Positions 58,991 through 64,000 of a stretch of DNA of 64,000 nucleotides are shown in pieces. This DNA comes from Paracentrotus lividus. Its lineage: Eukaryota > Echinodermata > Echinoidea > Camarodonta > Echinidae. The stretch is from NCBI GenBank assembly GCA_940671915.1, contig CALNVZ010003426.1, forward strand, positions 8,018,748 to 8,082,747, given 5' to 3'. The position numbers were made by a program, and so were the translations under genes. The notes beneath the pieces were generated by a model. It saw only the letters and a list, made by a program, of their open reading frames with translations. It had not been told where the DNA came from and did not search any database. Numbering within the stretch: the first letter of the stretch is position 1; each line of letters starts with the position of its first letter.

Positions 58991-59629
58991 TTAAGCATAG
59001 ATCTTTGGTTATCTCTGTGTTTTTTTTTTTAGAGTGGCTATCATTAGTAACATGATCATAGGTGAACACAGCCGCACATTTTATGAAAATGTCAATGACT
59101 TAGTTGAACTGCAATTGAAAGTGAGTAGTGGTAACCTATTAGGATAATCCTTTCAAATTATGCTTGCTGAGATTTAGAATGATGGCCTGCCCGACATGTT
59201 ACCCGATAACAAAAAGCTCTCTCAAAAATGTGCACATGCATACAAGACATTTATCAGGGCAAGCGTCCATGGACAGAGTCAGCAGCTAAATAAAACAAGT
59301 AAAATGGAAAGGTGATGGAAAGAATGGGGAGGTCTTATGTTACACGTTCTCATGAAAATTGAGACGCTTGCCCACAATGGAGAAAGGGACTTTGTACATA
59401 CTGCTTGGCGACCAGTTGCGGTAGTTGTCGCCTCTATGTTGCTTTCCAAAATGATGAGGGGGGGGGCATCGAAATGAATAGAGGGAAGAAATGGGGATGG
59501 GAGTCTTAGATTACATGTTCCTATGAAATCAAGAAGGTTTTCCCCACTACGGAAAAAAAACACCTGTATAGGCCTACATTTTGCATTTAACATATTAGGT
59601 GGTGATGGAGAGAGAGTTGGTGTGTGTGT

Positions 59630-60090
59630 GTGTGTGGGGGGGGGGAGGGGGTGGTTAAGAATAAAGATGGAAGATGACTGCTTATTGTTGTAAAGCAAAG
59701 AATTTTTGGTCACTGGCAATGTTTGCCTATTGCCTGTATATATGTAATCTGATCAAAACAGTAATTGTTATCTTGGTAATTATTTTAAATATTAATATGT
59801 TGTAAAATTTATTCTCAGTTTTGGTAATAGTGAAAAATAAATGCACGGAAATCAAAAAAAAACGTGGGGGGGGTGGGGGGAGGGGAGTGGTTAAGAATAA
59901 AGATGGAAGATGACTGCTTATTGTTGTAAAGCAAAGAACTTTTGGTCACCGGCAATGTTTGCCTATTGCCTGTATATATGTAATCTGACCAAAACAGTAA
60001 TTGTTATCTTGGTAATTATTTTAAATATTAATATGTTGTAAAATATATTCTCAGTTTTGGTAATAATGAAAAATAAATGCACAGAATAAA
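59630..60090. repeat. Tandem duplication, ~236-bp unit x2
   Basis: From GTGGTTAAGAATAAAGATGG to AAAAATAAATGCAC the sequence occurs twice with a few substitutions, separated by variable G tracts. Confidence 0.92.
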
Positions 60091-60240
60091 ACAAAACGTT
60101 AACACAGATAGACAGCAGGTATTCTGTACAGAATTCAGACATTATGTATCTATTATAATTATTTATTTAAATTTTCACCTATAATAGTTCTTGCCAATAT
60201 CCAGAACCATCATTCATGTCTTCCGCGGGTTTTGACTAAT

Positions 60241-61226
60241 GCGTCCTCTGGAAAACGTCCAGGCTGAGTAAGGTTGCATGGTCTTTGAGCCATTTTGTGA
60301 GTCTTCAACTTCCCAGACACATTTCTTAAGGGATTCTTGTCATGTCATTGAATATTCCTCTCAAGATCATTCATTATGATTGTCCTTGAACTACTACATT
60401 ACTAACTTGTCGGTATGCTTCTGAATTGCGTCCTGTTGACAGGTCCAATGCTGTCCCAGGTAACATTTACAAGCATACTCTTCAAGTTTTCATCCAGGAT
60501 CTTTATAAAAATGTCTTTACCGGGATGCCTCCTATTCTGAACAGATTCCCAGTGCTACCAGCAGTGATAATTCCCAGTAGCAGTTCTATGTGAATAACAT
60601 GTGCCAAAATCAGGACACTGTTCTTTAGATTGAAGGATTCGCCTTTCTTTTGCCAATTTGAAGAAAGTCCATATCACCCATAAATTCTAATTTTCTCTCA
60701 TCAACTTATATAATTATGGTCCAAAAGTTAAATTTCTGGTTTAATTGAGCTTAAGAACTGTCCACAGGCGTCCCGGTGGGTCTGACTGCAGAACTGGAGT
60801 CCGTATTGGGAGTGTCCGTATATATCCTCTGTGTAGTGTTCGCTCTTTGGCACTTTCGTCTCTGGCTGGTCAGTGGTATCCATTCCGACCTTGATTGTGA
60901 TCTGTGGGTTGTTGTAGGCCTCTCAGTATACTTATTTGGCAATTCAAGGAGACACCTTGCACTTTTAGTCATGCCAATGGTAGCCTTTTCCCAAGTGTCT
61001 TACATCTGGTGCTCATGAAAGAAGCACTTGAGTGTTGAATCAGGGTACATGTTTTTTTAGAGGTTATTTTATTTCAACAACATTGAAATTAATGTTCCTG
61101 AGTGAATTATTCAAAGGACTGTCCTGACAAGAAGCCAATAATAAAGGGTTTGGGAAGCTAAAGACTCACAGGATGGCTCAAAGACCATGCAACCTGACTC
61201 AGCCTGGAGGTTTTCCACAGGACACA
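60241..61226. repeat. Inverted repeat, ~75-bp arms, ~840-bp spacer
   Basis: GCGTCCTCTGGAAAACGTCC with AGGCTGAGTAAGGTTGCATG at 60241-60318 is the complement of 61152-61226 (CATGCAACCTGACTCAGCCT, GGAGGTTTTCCACAGGACAC). The spacer holds short frames on both strands at 60751-61018 without recognisable domains. It may be an old transposon. Confidence 0.65.
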
Positions 61227-62045
61227 TGGGCCAGACCCCACAGAAGCCATGAAGAAAAAGTATAGACTCTTGCAAAAACTATTTCAGATGGTTATTGAAG
61301 TAAATAATTATGTGCCCCTGGTTATGTGGTAAAAAATTGGACTGGGTACCCCTAATCTGTCAATAAAATACCCCTGGAATACCAAATTACTCAAAATGTT
61401 AAACTTTCCTAATAGTCCAGATGTTGGTAACATACTGATCATCAAAAAGTTTGATGAAACTCATTTAAAAAGACTTTATAAATGTCAGGGTAAGAACAAT
61501 TTTGCGGACAACTGTATATCAGAATGAGCTAGGAGGGGACTGGAAGAAAAACAGATGCAATTGGCATCATACTGTATACAACATTCATTATGTTTAATGT
61601 AGATTGTTAATCTGTCAGTTTATAGCGCTCTCTTGAATCAAATTAGAATTTATTGGTTCACTTATACAAGACATTTGTCTTTGCCAAATTTGTCTGCAAT
61701 TTCTACAATTTACACATGACATTACTTATTCTTGTATGCCCTATTCTTGATGTTAACAATATTATTTTTAAATTGTATTACTTGCTCTAATTACACTTTC
61801 TTTCCTTCTCACTTTTTTAAATTGCACAATATCATATTATTTAAATATTTTTCTCTTGATATAAATTGGTCTTCCATTATATGTCTTTTCATTGGAGATG
61901 CAACATTGTTGCCAGTGGCTGTGTATTCCAGTACAAAGACTGGTTACACAGTTTACAGTCGATTTGTTAATGAATTGATAAAAATAGATATTGATGATTG
62001 ATTGTTTGCACAACTTGCTTCTAATATTGCATTCTGTGCTGGGCA

Positions 62046-62257
62046 GTTTTTAATAACATGAGATAGTCTTGAAGGCTAGACTGGTTTGACAATTATCACC
62101 TTTACTCCCAAATCAGTGCCCTGTAACAAAGACTTACGATCAATAAAAAGTTTTTAATAACATGAGATAGTCTTGAAGGCTAGACTGGTTTGACAATTAT
62201 CACCTTTACTCCCAAATCAGTGCCCTGTAACAAAGACTTACGATCAATAAAAATTTA
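62046..62257. repeat. Perfect tandem duplication, 104-bp unit x2
   Basis: GTTTTTAATAACATGAGATA through TTACGATCAATAAAAA is repeated without a difference. It is either a very recent event or an assembly artefact. Confidence 0.95.
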
Positions 62258-62589
62258 CGATTGATTTTATCTTGTTAGCCTCATTTGGAGTGCAGATACC
62301 ATCATGGATTAGTATGAGGATATGATTAAGATTAGGGTTTGAGTAGGATTAGAGTTAGGATTAAGATCATCAACTTTAGGGCACCCAGTCCACTATGAGG
62401 CTACCGAGATGAAATTGATCACAACTTTTTATCCATCCTACGTCTTTATAGGGCATGGCACAGGTCTTTAGCCCAGCAAAAAATTATCAGTTCCTTGCGA
62501 GTCTGCACAGAGTCTGTGCTCCATGAAGTATTGATTCTGATATGGACAAATAGTGACAAATATTGACATGCATGAGGGTGTAGGAGAGA

Positions 62590-63036
62590 CTGGGGTAATT
62601 ATGGCCCCCTTTTTTTACATTTCCTATTACTACCATTAAATGAAAAGTTCAATAATATTCTAATTATGTAAGAATACAGTCAGTCTATAATATACAAAGG
62701 AAAGTATAAACCTGTGACTTCTCATTTGCATATTAATTACCATTATGTTAACAACTTTGTGGGGCCGTAATTACCCCACAGGTTGGGGTATTTATGGCCC
62801 CTATTGTAATGACTGTATGAATTCAAAGATATTATGCTAATTAATTATGGTAATGTATAATAAATGTTGCTGGGTATTCCTAATACACTTATCAACCACC
62901 AACAATGACTTAATCAATAATTGGTTCTGCCAAAATGTTGAAATTTTGCAGTCATAGCAATACATATATTTATGTACATAACCCCACCTATGCTTATACA
63001 CTGTTTATGCATTGGGGGCCATAATTACCCCAAGTG
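62590..63036. repeat. GGGGTAATTATGGCCCC inverted units
   Basis: GGGGTAATTATGGCCCCC at about 62594 and its complement near 62761 bound ~180 bases. GGGGTATTTATGGCCCC near 62785 and GGGGGCCATAATTACCCC near 63015 bound a second ~250 bases. The two palindromic units are back to back. They could be two MITEs or one composite. Confidence 0.6.
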
Positions 63037-63278
63037 ACGTTTTCAATTTGATCCCTCTTTACAGCTCTACTATTGAAGATATTCAGGTGGAAGTTTTTAT
63101 ATTGTGTTTGTTAGTTCCTATTGTTTCTGTTTCAATCAAAATTTCATCTTAAATGATTTTAATTAATGATATCACACCCCAAATAAAAAAGCAGACTTGC
63201 CACTTTCCAACGAACAGAATTGTGATTGCCGTGCATTTTAGGCTCCCCTGAGCACAAAATTTAAAGTAAATGGCTTAT

Positions 63279-64000
63279 TTACTTCAAAAGAATGATATAT
63301 TTGCTTACTTTGCTATTCGTCCTCGAATCGCTTGCCAACCGAATATTATAACCCCGAGAAAATTTTGTCCCTATTGTTCCTATCCTATAAACCCCAAAAG
63401 AGAGAGGATCTATTTGGAAAGCATCATCAACAGGGTCACAAAGGGTCAGACATGACCTGTATGACATCGATCGATCGAACAGGGCTGATAATTGAGGAGC
63501 AGAAGACACCGATGATCCATCTTCAAATCCTATGTGAATAGCCGCGATCGCGGATTCTGTAACCTCTAAGCGTGGATAGTGACTTTCCCTTGTCGTAAAG
63601 CGTATGATGAAGTCAGCTATAGCCGGCAAAGAAGCTTCTCTTGGGGCTCCCTTTCTCTTCACACCAATCTATAAATGCATTCAGTCTTGAAGAGTAGACC
63701 TTTCTGGTGGAGGCCTTCTACTTTCTACTAAAAGTGAGGCTGCACGTTCAGAGAAGCCTTCTGCTCTGGCTGACTCGCCGATAACGGCCAGACGGTCAAT
63801 CTGAGGTGCTCCGGATGTTCGTGGAGGATCTCTGATACTGGTTGGTAGACCAGATCCTTGCACCATGGAAGTTGCCAAGGTTCCTCCACCAATAGAGAAG
63901 AAGATCTTGAAACACGCTCGGCTGGCCAGTGTGTGCGATGAGAACACCGATGCTCTGTCTTCCCTGATCTTCCTGAGAACTAGTGGGATAGTTGAAGGGA
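63279..64000 (-). pseudogene. Decayed tyrosine recombinase of a DIRS/Ngaro-type retrotransposon (partial)
   Basis: Read on the minus strand from the right edge, the frame pieces are WPAERVSRSSSLLVEEPWQL, PWCKDLVYQPVSEILHEHPE, then (other frame) GFSERAASLLVESRRPP, then KVYSSRLNAFIDWCEEK, then GAPREASLPAIADFI and SAIAAIHIGFEDGSSVSSAP. The S-R-R-x-S/T-x-x-x-Y...W-C...PREASL..IADF pattern is the N-terminal core-binding part of the tyrosine recombinases in YR retrotransposons. The preceding W-P...L...DL stretch is the usual linker after RNase H. At least three frameshifts are needed. The catalytic R-H-R-Y half is not recognisable to the left. The polymerase would lie right of 64000. Confidence 0.65.

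Noticed and set aside
1..64000. Defence system, biosynthetic cluster or CRISPR array
   Set aside because: The repeats are transposon ends, minisatellites and microsatellites. No regularly spaced repeats with unique spacers and no multi-gene cluster are present.

Overview
The window looks like animal nuclear DNA, most likely from an echinoderm (sea urchin-like deuterostome). It is AT-rich and has spliced exons with GT/AG borders, introns of several to 23 kb, and very many short interspersed elements. The phylum is an inference from the overall texture (dispersed ACATGTACATG words, MITE load) and from the one recognisable protein. Nothing here is bacterial or viral, and no CRISPR, operon or rRNA gene is visible.

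The one clear host gene is on the + strand from 10662 to 47125. It is an orthologue of TMTC2, an ER multi-pass protein with a C-terminal TPR superhelix that belongs to the TMTC O-mannosyltransferase family. Ten coding exons can be joined in phase with no stop, giving 891 residues plus a stop codon. The first coding exon (start codon, first membrane segment and first acidic loop motif) was not found and probably lies left of the window. Two exons (10662-11295 and 34289-35288) encode nearly all of the membrane/DUF1736 region. Eight short exons (37035-47125) encode the TPRs. The gene carries relics of its own duplication: a dead, stop-containing copy of part of exon 6 in intron 6, and four degenerate tandem copies of the end of the last exon in the 3' UTR.

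The rest is mobile and repetitive DNA. The dominant signal is short inverted-repeat elements flanked by TTAA: 13 in about nine families, most with both target copies intact. There are also TAA-flanked Harbinger-like MITEs, TA-flanked elements (one with about 200-bp arms, mariner-like), one hAT-like element with a perfect 8-bp duplication, tRNA-derived SINEs, and the 3' end of a non-LTR retrotransposon. Tandem arrays include a ~137-bp unit array at 23955-24787, a 30-bp minisatellite at 24995-25805 inside a larger element, a GAT array at 38970-39835, a CCA array at 57335-57860 and a very long T tract near 52550.

Right of the gene (47.2-64 kb) there is no second intact gene. A GC-rich, frameshifted, exon-like block at 56780-57277 is unidentified. 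At the right edge (63280-64000, minus strand) there is a decayed tyrosine-recombinase reading frame of the DIRS/Ngaro retrotransposon type. No novel multi-gene system is supported. The most interesting signals are the self-duplications of TMTC2 exons, the TTAA-MITE saturation, and a fold-back element built from short GGTCTAATT repeats at 43547-44065.
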